A stretch of DNA of 64,000 nucleotides, taken from assembly GCF_000204645.1 (NCBI RefSeq), contig NC_015422.1, positions 4,233,001-4,297,000 of the forward strand. Reading direction: 5' to 3'. The notes under the pieces are model-generated. The model did no database searches, was not told the DNA's origin, and saw only the letters and a list, made by a program, of their open reading frames with translations. This DNA is from Alicycliphilus denitrificans K601. GTDB taxonomy: Bacteria > Pseudomonadota > Gammaproteobacteria > Burkholderiales > Burkholderiaceae_C. The position numbers were made by a program, and so were the translations under genes. Shown piece after piece: positions 17,589-26,194 of this stretch. The number at the start of each line of letters is the position of its first letter. Within the stretch, counting starts at the first letter, position 1.

Positions 17589-20078
17589 ATGCGAGCCCCC
17601 TCCTTTCTTCGACTCCCCCCGCTATCGGCCAGCCGCTGCGTGCTGGCCGCCGGTACCGCGCTGGCCCTGGCCGTCCTGGTCAGCACGCTGGCCCTGATGT
17701 GGCGCGAACTGGGCACCATGGCCGAGCGCGACCGGCAGCGGCTCACGCTGCTGGCCAGCGTGATGGAGACGCATGCCGGCCAGGTCTTCGGGTTCAGCGG
17801 GCTGATGCTCGACGACCTGGCATCCAAATTAGCCTTAGAGTCCCCCACCGTGGCGCAGTTCGAGGCCCAGCTCTCGAACCATCTGCAGGGCCTGCCGCTC
17901 CTGCGCGGCATTGCCCTGGTAAACGCCCAGGGGCTGGTGCTGGCCTCGACCTCGGCTGCGGACAAGGGTACGCGGGTCGATCTGCGCAGCCTGGCGCCGC
18001 CCGGGCCCGAGGGCGACCTCGTCACCATCGGCCCCTGGGTGCCAGGCCGTTCGCTGGGGGAGCTTGGGCAGCGCGGCCAGGCCTCCGCCGACCAGGGCTT
18101 CATTCCCCTGGTGCGCCCCGTGCAGCTGACGGCGCAGAGCACGGTGCTGCTGGTGGGGCTGGTCAACCCCGATGCGCTGGCCAGCTACCAGCAGCAGCTG
18201 CTCAATGCCGACACCTCGGGCGCCAGGATCCTGCTGGTGCGGAGCGACGGCCATGTGCTGGCTCATGTCGGCCCGGGGGCAGACGCACCGGGCGCCAGCC
18301 TGCGGGAACACCCCCGCTTCCATGCATTCCAGGGAGCGCCCAGGGGCAGCTTCGGGCCCCTGCGGGTCCGGGAAGACCTCACCCTCGGCGCCTGGCACCG
18401 GCTGGACGCCTATCCGCTCACGGCGCTGGTGGAGCAGCCCTACGCCACCACCACCGCGCGCTGGCTGCGCGCCCTGCGCGGGCCGCTGCTGTTCATGGCG
18501 CTGGCGACCGTGCTGATCGGCCTGATGACCCGCAGCGCATGGCGCAATGCGCGCGCGCGCGAGGCGGCCCAGCTCAAGCTCGACGAAATCCGCAAGGCAA
18601 CGGCACAGCGCGAGCAGGAGCTGTCCATCCTGTTCAAGAGCGTGAAGGAGCTGATCTTCCGCACCGATGCGCAGGGTGTGATCCGCTTCGTCAATCCGCG
18701 CTGGCGCCAGCTTACGGGCCAGGTGCCCGCCGCAGCCCGGGGCAGGCGCCTGAGCGACATCGTGGAGCCGGAGTCCAGCCCCACCGTGGCGGCGCTGTTC
18801 CAGGCCGGGGGCTCCTCCGGCTGGCGCAGGAGCAAGGCCTGCCTGCGGGGGCCCAGCGGCAAGACCCAGGTGCTGGAGATCACCGTCATGCCGCTGGCCG
18901 GCCGCGACGGCCAGCCGTACGGCTACGCCGGCAGCGCGGTGGACATCACGGCCCTGGACTACGCGCAGAAGAAGTTGCAGCACCAGCTGGCACTAACGGA
19001 GCGCGTGCTCGAAAGCAATCCGCTGCCCATGTGCCTTACCGACGTGCAGGGCCGCCTCGTCACCGTCAACGCGGCCTGGGAAAGCTTCATGGGCGTGTCG
19101 CGCAGCCAGGCGCTGGGCCGCCTGAACCGCGACATCCTGCCCGCGGCGCAGGCGCAGGCCTACGACGCGCGCACCGAGCAGCTGCTGCGCGAGGGCGGCA
19201 CCGTGCGCTACGAAGAACGCCTGCCCCGGGCCGACGGCAGCATGCGCGACGTGCAGATCACCAAGGTGCTGCTGCAGTCGGCGCAGGGCGAGCCCATGGG
19301 CGTGCTGGTCAACAAGCTCGACATCACCGACTTCCTGGCCGCGCGCTACAAGGCGCAGGAGGCGTCGCGCACCAAGAGCGAGTTCGTCGCCAACATCAGC
19401 CACGAGCTGCGCACGCCGCTGCAGTCCATACTGGGCTTTTCCGAACTGGGCATGGTGCGCGCACGCCAGTACGAGAAGTACGCCGCCATGTTCCAGGACA
19501 TCCACGCGGCGGGCCAGCGCATGCTGGGGCTGGTCAACGACCTGCTCGACATCTCCAAGATCGAGAGCACGGTGGGCGCGTTCCGCTTCGCGCGCAATGA
19601 CGTGCGCGACCTGCTCGAGGACGTGGCGGCCGAGCTGCAGATGCTCCTGGAGCGCAAGGGCCTGACGCTGCGGCTGGACCTGGGCCGCGTACCGCTCGTC
19701 TCCAAGGTCGATTCCACGCGCTTTGCGCAGGTGGCGCGCAACGTCCTGTCCAACGCGGTGAAGTTCTCCCCCGAGGGCGGCACCATCGAAATGAGCGCCA
19801 GCACCCCGGACGAGAGCACCATCCTCGTGCAGGTGCGCGACCACGGGCCCGGCATCCCGCCCGCCGAGCTCGAGGCCGTGTTCGACGCCTTCGTGCAGTC
19901 GAGCAAGACGCGCGACGAATCGGGCGGCACGGGCCTCGGCCTGGCCATCTGCCGCAAGATCGTCACGGCCCATGGCGGGCACATCCACGCCACCAATGCG
20001 CCCGATGGCGGAACGATCTTCCACATCGTCCTGCCCACGGCCAGATACACCGACACCATGCCCTCGCCCCTCGAATGA
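17589..20078 (+). CDS. Membrane sensor histidine kinase with two PAS domains
   Basis: The 829-residue product has membrane segments at about 18-37 and 296-314 flanking a periplasmic sensor region of about 255 residues. Two PAS domains follow (about 345-455 and 470-585). The kinase core is complete: H-box His605 in ISHELRTPLQS, N-box Asn718/Asn722 in RNVLSNAVKFS, G1 DHGPGIP at 751-757 and G2 GGTGLGL at 779-785. It should autophosphorylate and pass phosphate to the adjacent receiver or the HTH-REC and REC-HPt proteins. The start follows the receiver gene with no strong ribosome-binding site. Confidence 0.9.
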   Translation: MRAPSFLRLPPLSASRCVLAAGTALALAVLVSTLALMWRELGTMAERDRQRLTLLASVMETHAGQVFGFSGLMLDDLASKLALESPTVAQFEAQLSNHLQGLPLLRGIALVNAQGLVLASTSAADKGTRVDLRSLAPPGPEGDLVTIGPWVPGRSLGELGQRGQASADQGFIPLVRPVQLTAQSTVLLVGLVNPDALASYQQQLLNADTSGARILLVRSDGHVLAHVGPGADAPGASLREHPRFHAFQGAPRGSFGPLRVREDLTLGAWHRLDAYPLTALVEQPYATTTARWLRALRGPLLFMALATVLIGLMTRSAWRNARAREAAQLKLDEIRKATAQREQELSILFKSVKELIFRTDAQGVIRFVNPRWRQLTGQVPAAARGRRLSDIVEPESSPTVAALFQAGGSSGWRRSKACLRGPSGKTQVLEITVMPLAGRDGQPYGYAGSAVDITALDYAQKKLQHQLALTERVLESNPLPMCLTDVQGRLVTVNAAWESFMGVSRSQALGRLNRDILPAAQAQAYDARTEQLLREGGTVRYEERLPRADGSMRDVQITKVLLQSAQGEPMGVLVNKLDITDFLAARYKAQEASRTKSEFVANISHELRTPLQSILGFSELGMVRARQYEKYAAMFQDIHAAGQRMLGLVNDLLDISKIESTVGAFRFARNDVRDLLEDVAAELQMLLERKGLTLRLDLGRVPLVSKVDSTRFAQVARNVLSNAVKFSPEGGTIEMSASTPDESTILVQVRDHGPGIPPAELEAVFDAFVQSSKTRDESGGTGLGLAICRKIVTAHGGHIHATNAPDGGTIFHIVLPTARYTDTMPSPLE

Positions 20079-20079
20079 A

Positions 20080-20112
20080 CCGCTCTTTGCCGGCGGCGCC
20101 GGCAAAGAGCGG
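20080..20112. terminator. Perfect 15-bp hairpin between convergent genes
   Basis: CCGCTCTTTGCCGGC and its exact complement are separated by three bases, starting two bases after the kinase stop and ending eight bases before the stop of the convergent HTH-REC gene. Its symmetry and place suggest a bidirectional terminator, although no U-run follows on either strand. Confidence 0.7.
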
Positions 20113-20120
20113 CCTCCGGG

Positions 20121-20789
20121 TCACCGGGCGTCAGGTAGGGCCAGCGCGCGATCGAGCAGGGACGGCAGATCCTGCACCAGCTTCGTCTTGTGCATGACCG
20201 ACACCCCCGCGAGCGCGAACGCATAGGGCGCGCGCGACTCCTTGTCCAAGGAGGTGATAACGATGAACTGGCAGCTCTGGAACAGCGGGTGCCAGCGCAG
20301 CCGGCCGACCAGGGCCGCTCCGTCGATGCCCGGCAGCAGGATGTCCACGATCAGCACGTCGGGTTCGAGCCGCCCCGCCATCACCAGCCCGTCGATCCCA
20401 TCGTCGGCCACGTGCAGATCGACCTGCGGGAATTCATGGCCCACGAGAAGCTTCACCAGCGTCTGGAAATGCGCCGAATCCTCGATCAGCAGCACCCGCT
20501 GGGGGAATCTCCTAGGCCTGAGGACGATTTCGCAAGACAGGCCCCCCTCGGCATCGCCGGCAGGCCCGCCGGGGGCGGCCGGCTGCCCCGGGACGCACAG
20601 CTGGCGCAGTTCCAGCCAGGACATCACCGACTCGCGCGCAATGCGCCAGCGGCCGCCCGGCGTTTTCCACCCGCGCAGCTCTCCCTGCTCGGCCATCTCC
20701 CGCACGAAGCGGGCCGTCAATCCCAACGCCCGGGCCACATCGCGCGTGGAGCACTCGGCAGGCAATGAAATCACTGGCTCGTTTTTCAT
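20121..20789 (-). CDS. HTH-REC regulator, second copy
   Basis: The 222-residue paralogue of the 16416-17090 product has the same architecture: an N-terminal excisionase-like HTH (ECSTRDVARALGL, WKTPGGRWRIA), a variable linker, and a C-terminal receiver with IEDSAHFQTL, VDILLPGIDG and a final VMHKTK. The ATG at 20789 was chosen; a TTG two codons upstream is also in frame. The linker has diverged strongly from the first copy while the HTH and receiver are well conserved, so the duplication is old. It is divergent from a second stand-alone receiver. Confidence 0.87.
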   Translation of the reverse strand: MKNEPVISLPAECSTRDVARALGLTARFVREMAEQGELRGWKTPGGRWRIARESVMSWLELRQLCVPGQPAAPGGPAGDAEGGLSCEIVLRPRRFPQRVLLIEDSAHFQTLVKLLVGHEFPQVDLHVADDGIDGLVMAGRLEPDVLIVDILLPGIDGAALVGRLRWHPLFQSCQFIVITSLDKESRAPYAFALAGVSVMHKTKLVQDLPSLLDRALALPDAR

Positions 20790-20853
20790 GCGCAAATTTT
20801 ATCATTTCAACTGCAAATATTTGCTATACTTGAAAAAATTGATTTTCAAGCTC
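20790..20853. promoter_or_regulatory. Divergent promoter of the second module with a perfect 8-bp palindrome
   Basis: This 64-base AT-rich gap contains TATACT (20825-20830), a good -10 for the receiver gene. It also holds an exact inverted repeat, CTTGAAAA (20829-20836) and TTTTCAAG (20843-20850), placed between that -10 and the ATG. The position suits an operator, possibly for the HTH-REC protein encoded next to it. CATGCGCAAATTTTA at the other end is shared with the first module. Confidence 0.55.
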
Positions 20854-21240
20854 ATGAGCAAGCGCATTTTGATCGTCGAGGACCATGCGGACATTCGCAA
20901 GCTGATCCGCATGACCCTGGAGTTCGAGTACTACGACATCCACGAAGCCGCGAACGCCCAGGAAGGCCTCGATGCAATACGGCGGCTGCACCCCCAGCTG
21001 GTACTGCTGGACATCATGATGCCCGGCGAAATGGATGGGCTGGACCTGTGCCAGATGGTCAAGAACGATCCGTCCCTGGGCCTCCCCCAGGTGGTCCTGC
21101 TCACCGCACGGGGGCAGAACAAGGACATCGAGGCGGGCATGAACGCGGGGGCCGATGCCTACCTGCTCAAGCCCTTCAGCCCGCTCCAACTGATCACGAC
21201 CATCGACAGCCTGGGCATCCAGACCACCGAAACGCAATGA
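20854..21240 (+). CDS. Stand-alone receiver (CheY-like) protein, second copy
   Basis: The 128-residue receiver starts MSKRILIVEDHADIRK, with the phosphorylated Asp in VLLDIMMPGEMDG, TARG and LLKPFSP. It is a close paralogue of 17171-17557. The open frame extends further upstream, but the ATG at 20854 is the start that preserves the receiver fold and does not cross the promoter. Its stop overlaps the start of the HD-GYP gene, so the two are probably translationally coupled. Confidence 0.9.
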   Translation: MSKRILIVEDHADIRKLIRMTLEFEYYDIHEAANAQEGLDAIRRLHPQLVLLDIMMPGEMDGLDLCQMVKNDPSLGLPQVVLLTARGQNKDIEAGMNAGADAYLLKPFSPLQLITTIDSLGIQTTETQ

Positions 21241-22046
21241 TGCCTCCCGCTGTCGAAGCCACGCAGTTCGATCGTGCGGCGGCAGACCAGATGACGAAGA
21301 TCATTTCGGATCTCAGCCGCATGTACCACGAACGCAACGAAGCGCTGCAGGAGGTGGCGCGCGCGCACCACGAGGCACTGCTCCTGCTGGCCATGGCGGC
21401 CGAGTACCGGGACGACGACACCGGCCTGCACATCGTGCGCATCGGGTTCCTGGCGGAGGCCCTGGCGCTGCGCATGGGGCAATCCAGGCACTATGCGGAG
21501 CTGCTGCGCAAGGCGGCCCCCATGCACGACATCGGCAAGATAGGCATTCCCGACTGCGTGCTGAAGAAGCCCGGCCCCCTCACCCCCGCGGAGCGCCAAG
21601 TCATGGACCGCCATCCGGTGATAGGCGCGGACATCCTGGGCAAGTCGCGCACGCCGCTGTTCCAGCTGGCCGCCGAAATCGCACTCACCCACCATGAGCG
21701 CTGGGACGGCACTGGCTACCCGAACCGCCTGTCGGGCGAGGACATTCCGCTGTCGGGCAGGCTCGTGTCGGTGGTGGACTTCTATGACGCGCTGACCATG
21801 GACCGCATCTACCGCCAGGCCTACGATCACGAAAAAGTGATGGATATGCTAAGCCGGCAGAGCGGCAAGGCGTTCGACCCTGCCATCGTGGACTGCTTCA
21901 TCCACCACGGCGACGAATTGCACGCGATGCGCCTGGCCGTCAAGGACAACGGCACGGGCTTCACCCAGCTGATCCAGAACCAGAGCGGCTCGCAGCAAAG
22001 GCCGCCGCATTTCCAGGGCGGCAATGCGGCATGCCCTCCCCCTTGA
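21237..22046 (+). CDS. HD-GYP domain phosphodiesterase (cyclic-di-GMP type)
   Basis: HD-GYP proteins hydrolyse cyclic-di-GMP. The 269-residue product has a short helical N-terminus and a full HD-GYP domain: His65, the HD pair at 97-98 in MHDIGKIGIP, His126, the HH pair at 152-153, and GYP at 160-162 in WDGTGYPNRLSG. All the usual metal ligands appear present. It lacks its own receiver, but the overlapping upstream gene encodes one, so the pair may work as a split REC/HD-GYP response regulator. The start is the first of two consecutive ATG codons. Confidence 0.9.
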   Translation: MMPPAVEATQFDRAAADQMTKIISDLSRMYHERNEALQEVARAHHEALLLLAMAAEYRDDDTGLHIVRIGFLAEALALRMGQSRHYAELLRKAAPMHDIGKIGIPDCVLKKPGPLTPAERQVMDRHPVIGADILGKSRTPLFQLAAEIALTHHERWDGTGYPNRLSGEDIPLSGRLVSVVDFYDALTMDRIYRQAYDHEKVMDMLSRQSGKAFDPAIVDCFIHHGDELHAMRLAVKDNGTGFTQLIQNQSGSQQRPPHFQGGNAACPPP

Positions 22047-24262
22047 GCCCGGCGCGCGGCCAGGCACCAGCGCAGGCCGGCTTCGCATCGACGAAAAGTC
22101 CCATGTATCCGTTGCAGAGCATCCACCCGCTCCGCCTTCGCCTCCCTTTCAGGGACAGCTCCCATGTATTGGCAGGTGGATTGATGTTGATTCTTACCCT
22201 GGCTGCCGGCACGGCGGCCATGGTATGGCGCGAGTTCCGTCACGCGGAGCAACGCGACCGGCAGCAGCTTGCATTCATGGCCAGCGCCATGGAGAGCCAT
22301 GCCACCCAGGTACTCGAGGCCGGCGGCACGGTGCTGGACCATCTGGCGGCCAGCCTGCTCAAGGCCCCCGACGACCTGGCATCGCTGGAAGAGCTCCAGG
22401 CCGGTTACCTGCGCAGCCTGCCGTTCCTGCAAGGCCTGTCGGCCATCGCCCCGGACGGCCAGGTGCTCACGTCCACGCACCTGGCCGACCGGGGCGCGTC
22501 CGTCGATCTGCGGTGGCTGGAGCCCAGGCCCGTGCAGGGCGACCGGATGGTGATCGGCCCCTGGACGCCCGGCCGCACGCTGACGGAAAGCACCCGCCAG
22601 GCCGCCGCGCCTGCCCGGGCAGGCTTCATCCCGCTGGTCCGCCGCGTGCAGCTGTCGCCGTCCCGGTCCGTGCTGCTGGTGGCGCAGCTCAACCCCGATG
22701 CGCTCACCGGCCACCAGCAGCGGCTTTTCGACACGAGCCCTCCGGGCACCCGGGCGCTGCTGGCCCTGGACGACGGCAGCCTGCTCAGCCAGTCGGGCGG
22801 GGAGTCCCATTACCGCGGCCACAGCCTGCGCGCGCACCCGCTCTTGCGGGACGGCCTGCCGGCCGCGCACCTGGGTGGCTACGGTCCCGCGCAAACCCTG
22901 GGAAGCCTGAGCCTGGGGGCCTGGCAGCGCTCCGGCAGCCAGCCTCTGGTGAGCCTCGTGGAGCGCCCCTATGCATCGGCCCCGCGGCGTGTGCTGGACG
23001 CGCTGCGCGAGCCGCTGGCGTTCATGCTGCCGGCCCTCGCATGGGCGGCGTTCCTGGCCATGAGCACCTGGCGCAATGCCCGCAGACGGGAGATTACCCT
23101 GGCCGAGAGCGACCGGGCGCACCGGCAGAAGCTGCAGGACCAGCAGGCTTTCACCAGCCTGTTGCTCGAAACCATTCCGCTGCCCGTTTGCACGACCGAC
23201 CTGGAGGGCCGCTTCCTGACGGTCAACCAGGCGTGGGAGCGCTTCATGGGCCTGCAGCGCGAACATGTGCTGGGCCTGCGCGGCAGCGAGTTCATGCCGC
23301 CGGAGGCGGCGCTGGCCTACGAGGCGCACGACGAGGATTTCGGCACCCGCATCTGCTACGAGGCGCGGCTGTGCCGGCACGATGGCAGCGCGCGCACCGT
23401 CGAGATCACCAAGGTCCGGCGGCTGTCCCACCAGGGCCAGCCCCTGGGCCTGCTGATCGCCATGAAGGACGTCACGGACCTTCCGGCAAGGCAGGAGCCC
23501 GCCGGGCGCGGCACGCACGCCGGCAACCGCGATTTCGTGACCCGCATCAGCCACGAACTCAACCGCCCCCTGCAGTCCATCCTGGGCTTTTCGGAGCTGG
23601 GCATGGCGCGGGCGAGCGCGCCCGATACGCTCAGGGCGATGTTCGGCGACATCCATGCGGCGGGCCAGAGCATCCTGGAGTTCCTCAACGAGTTGCTCGA
23701 CATCCCCAAGACCGAGGGCTCGATCGACTCCTTCCATTTCGAGCGCAATGACGTGCGCGCCCTCATCGGCGAGGCAGTCGCGGGGCTGGCGCCGCAGCTG
23801 GCGCGCAAGCGCCTCGCGCTCGAACTGCAGCTGGGCGCCGCCGCGCTGGTGGCGAAGGTCGATTCCAGGCGCTTCACGCAGGTGATGCACTACGTGCTGA
23901 CCAGCGCCGCGCAGTTCTCGCCCGAGGGCCAGGCCATCCACGTTGCCGCCAGCTCGCTGGACCAGACCAGCATCCACATCTCCGTATGCGACCAGGGGCC
24001 GGGGCGCAGCCAGGGCCCGGGAATCGCCCAGGAGGAGATCCAGGCGGTCCTGCAGACCTTCACCCAGCTGGGCCAGACCGGCGAGGATTCGCCCGGCATG
24101 GACCTGGGCCTGGCCGTCTGCCACAAGATCATCACCGCCCACGGCGGGCGCATCTACACGACCAGCGCGCCGGAAGGCGGCGTGGTTTTCCACATCACCC
24201 TGCCCCACGCCGGCCACCGCATTCCCGAGCCCGCAGCACCCCAATGGACCGAATCCCCGTAA
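22031..24262 (+). CDS. Sensor histidine kinase homologue with degenerate ATPase domain
   Basis: The 743-residue paralogue of the kinase at 17589-20078 has the same layout: membrane segments at about 46-65 and 328-345, a periplasmic sensor region and one PAS domain (about 370-480). His508 in ISHELNRPLQS is kept. The ATP-binding part is damaged: both N-box Asn are replaced (HYVLTSAAQFS), the G1 box has an insertion (DQGPGRSQGPGI), and G2 reads GMDLGL instead of GTGLGL. It is probably a pseudokinase that could still accept or relay phosphate. The start at 22031 overlaps the HD-GYP gene; MYPLQS at 22103 is an alternative. Confidence 0.87.
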   Translation: MPSPLSPARGQAPAQAGFASTKSPMYPLQSIHPLRLRLPFRDSSHVLAGGLMLILTLAAGTAAMVWREFRHAEQRDRQQLAFMASAMESHATQVLEAGGTVLDHLAASLLKAPDDLASLEELQAGYLRSLPFLQGLSAIAPDGQVLTSTHLADRGASVDLRWLEPRPVQGDRMVIGPWTPGRTLTESTRQAAAPARAGFIPLVRRVQLSPSRSVLLVAQLNPDALTGHQQRLFDTSPPGTRALLALDDGSLLSQSGGESHYRGHSLRAHPLLRDGLPAAHLGGYGPAQTLGSLSLGAWQRSGSQPLVSLVERPYASAPRRVLDALREPLAFMLPALAWAAFLAMSTWRNARRREITLAESDRAHRQKLQDQQAFTSLLLETIPLPVCTTDLEGRFLTVNQAWERFMGLQREHVLGLRGSEFMPPEAALAYEAHDEDFGTRICYEARLCRHDGSARTVEITKVRRLSHQGQPLGLLIAMKDVTDLPARQEPAGRGTHAGNRDFVTRISHELNRPLQSILGFSELGMARASAPDTLRAMFGDIHAAGQSILEFLNELLDIPKTEGSIDSFHFERNDVRALIGEAVAGLAPQLARKRLALELQLGAAALVAKVDSRRFTQVMHYVLTSAAQFSPEGQAIHVAASSLDQTSIHISVCDQGPGRSQGPGIAQEEIQAVLQTFTQLGQTGEDSPGMDLGLAVCHKIITAHGGRIYTTSAPEGGVVFHITLPHAGHRIPEPAAPQWTESP

Positions 24263-26001
24263 TCAAGCGCTGGCAATCCAAGGTCGGCGCCGAAGCCGCC
24301 TACTCCACGACGGCCTATCTCTTCACCGCCTGCATACTGCTGGCCACGTGGCTTGCCAGCGCAGCCCTGCTGCATTGGCAATGGCAGGAGACGCTGGACG
24401 CCGAGGTGCGCGAGAACACCACCACGGCCCTGACGCTGCGGGAGTACACGCAGCACATCCTCGACAGCGCCGACAACGCCATGCGCAGGCTGCAGGCGGG
24501 CATGCCCACGGACGACGTCTGCCAGGACATCGTGCGCATCACCAACGAGACCGGCATAGCGCCGCACATCCTGACCCAGCTGTCCTTCATAGGCCCCGAC
24601 GGGCGGTTCCGGTGCAGCAACCTCGACCCCGACGGCTCGCGCAGCAGGAACGTCGACCTCATGGACCGCGCGCATGTCCGTGTGCACCTGCTGCCGGCCG
24701 CCGCCGGCGCGCCGCTCGCGGGCATGCTGCACGACGGACTGTTCATCAGCCACGCGCTCGAAGGCCGGGTGTCGGGGACGTGGACCATACAGATGACCCG
24801 CAGGGTCGAGAGCCGCGACGGCAGCACGCGGGGCGTACTGGTGGCGTCGCTCAAGCAAAGCCACTTCAGCGACGTGTACCGCAGCGCCAAGCTGGGCCCG
24901 CGCGGCGGCGTGATACTTGCCGGACTCGACGGCGTGGTCCGCGCGCGCGCCATCGAGGGCGGCAGCCCGGAGGCCGACATGCTGCTGCCCGGCGCCCTCG
25001 CGCGGCTGCTGGGCGCGCAGCAGGATGGAGCGACGACGTCCGTCTCGTTCGACGACCTCCCGCGCATCGTCGCCTACAGCCGGGTGGGCGACTATCCCCT
25101 GGCCGTGGTCAGCAGCACGACGCAGGGCAACGCCCTGGCCACCTGGCGCACCACGCGCAACGCCATCATCGTGCTGGAGGCGTTGCTGAGCCTGGTCGTC
25201 GTCGGGTTCGTCGTCCTCTTCCTGAGCAGCATACGGCGCCTGGCCCGCAGCGAGGCGCAGGCGCAGAGCGCCAGCCGTGCCAAGAGCGACTTCCTGGCCG
25301 CCATGTCGCACGAGCTGCGCACGCCGCTGACCAGCATCCGCGGATTCGCCGAACTGATGGAGCTGCGCAGCAAGGACCCGCTGGTGCGCGAGCAGTCGGC
25401 GCTGATCCGCCAGGGGGCGGAGCACCTCAACGCGCTGCTGACGGAGATCCTGGACCTGGCCAAGGTCGAGGCCGGGTCGATGCCGACCCACCCCGAGCCC
25501 GTGGCCCTGCCCGTGCTGGTGCACGAGGTGGCCGAGCTGTTCCGCGTGAGCGCTGTGGTCAAGTCGCTGCAGCTCGAAGCGCGTCTGCTCCCGGAGGCCG
25601 AGCAGCCCCTGGTGACTGACCGGCTCAGGCTCAAGCAGATCCTGAACAACCTGCTGTCCAACGCCATCAAGTTCACCGCCCAGGGCCGCGTGGAGCTGGC
25701 CGTGGAGCCGGACGCGGACGGCCGGCAGATGCTGTTCCACGTGACGGACACCGGCCCCGGCATCGCGCCGGAGCTGCACGAAGTCATCTTCGAGAAGTTC
25801 AGCCAGGGCAACGCCCGCGTGAGCTACCAGCACGGCGGCACGGGCCTGGGCCTGTCGCTATCGCGCGCGCTGGCCACGCTGCTGGGCGGCACGCTCACGG
25901 TGCAGTCCAGCCCCGGCGAAGGCGCGCGGTTCACACTGGCGCTGCCCCTGCAGGCGCCGCACGCTGAGGGCCAGCAATTACGGCAGCTGTCCGTACCTTG
26001 A
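24244..26001 (+). CDS. Membrane sensor histidine kinase with large periplasmic domain
   Basis: The 585-residue product has membrane segments at about 24-44 and 307-330 around a 260-residue periplasmic region that looks like a Cache-type sensor. No HAMP or PAS is evident. The kinase core is complete: His356 in MSHELRTPLTS, N-box Asn473 in NNLLSNAIKFT, DTGPGIA at 502-508 and GGTGLGL at 531-537. It overlaps the preceding kinase gene by 19 bases. It could supply the ATPase activity the pseudokinase lacks, possibly as a heterodimer; that is inference. Confidence 0.9.
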   Translation: MDRIPVIKRWQSKVGAEAAYSTTAYLFTACILLATWLASAALLHWQWQETLDAEVRENTTTALTLREYTQHILDSADNAMRRLQAGMPTDDVCQDIVRITNETGIAPHILTQLSFIGPDGRFRCSNLDPDGSRSRNVDLMDRAHVRVHLLPAAAGAPLAGMLHDGLFISHALEGRVSGTWTIQMTRRVESRDGSTRGVLVASLKQSHFSDVYRSAKLGPRGGVILAGLDGVVRARAIEGGSPEADMLLPGALARLLGAQQDGATTSVSFDDLPRIVAYSRVGDYPLAVVSSTTQGNALATWRTTRNAIIVLEALLSLVVVGFVVLFLSSIRRLARSEAQAQSASRAKSDFLAAMSHELRTPLTSIRGFAELMELRSKDPLVREQSALIRQGAEHLNALLTEILDLAKVEAGSMPTHPEPVALPVLVHEVAELFRVSAVVKSLQLEARLLPEAEQPLVTDRLRLKQILNNLLSNAIKFTAQGRVELAVEPDADGRQMLFHVTDTGPGIAPELHEVIFEKFSQGNARVSYQHGGTGLGLSLSRALATLLGGTLTVQSSPGEGARFTLALPLQAPHAEGQQLRQLSVP

Positions 26002-26194
26002 TTTTTGCGCCAGTCATTGCCGGTCGCGGCCATGGCCTGCCGGACAGGACACAAAGTCATTGACGAAACAAAAAATTACAAATACATTAATTAGGGAAAA
26101 TTAATCGGACTTTATGCCGAATTAGTCCCGCTCTTACACCATGCCGCGTCCCGCTGCGCAGGCACCTGTTCTTGACCCACTCCTCCGATTCACC
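26002..26194. other. AT-rich leader before the chemoreceptor gene
   Basis: The segment around 26060-26125 is much richer in A and T than its surroundings and probably holds the promoter of the chemoreceptor. GCCGAATT near 26115 resembles the flagellar sigma-28 -10 element GCCGATAA, but no good -35 partner is visible. No terminator for the kinase operon stands out. Confidence 0.35.
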
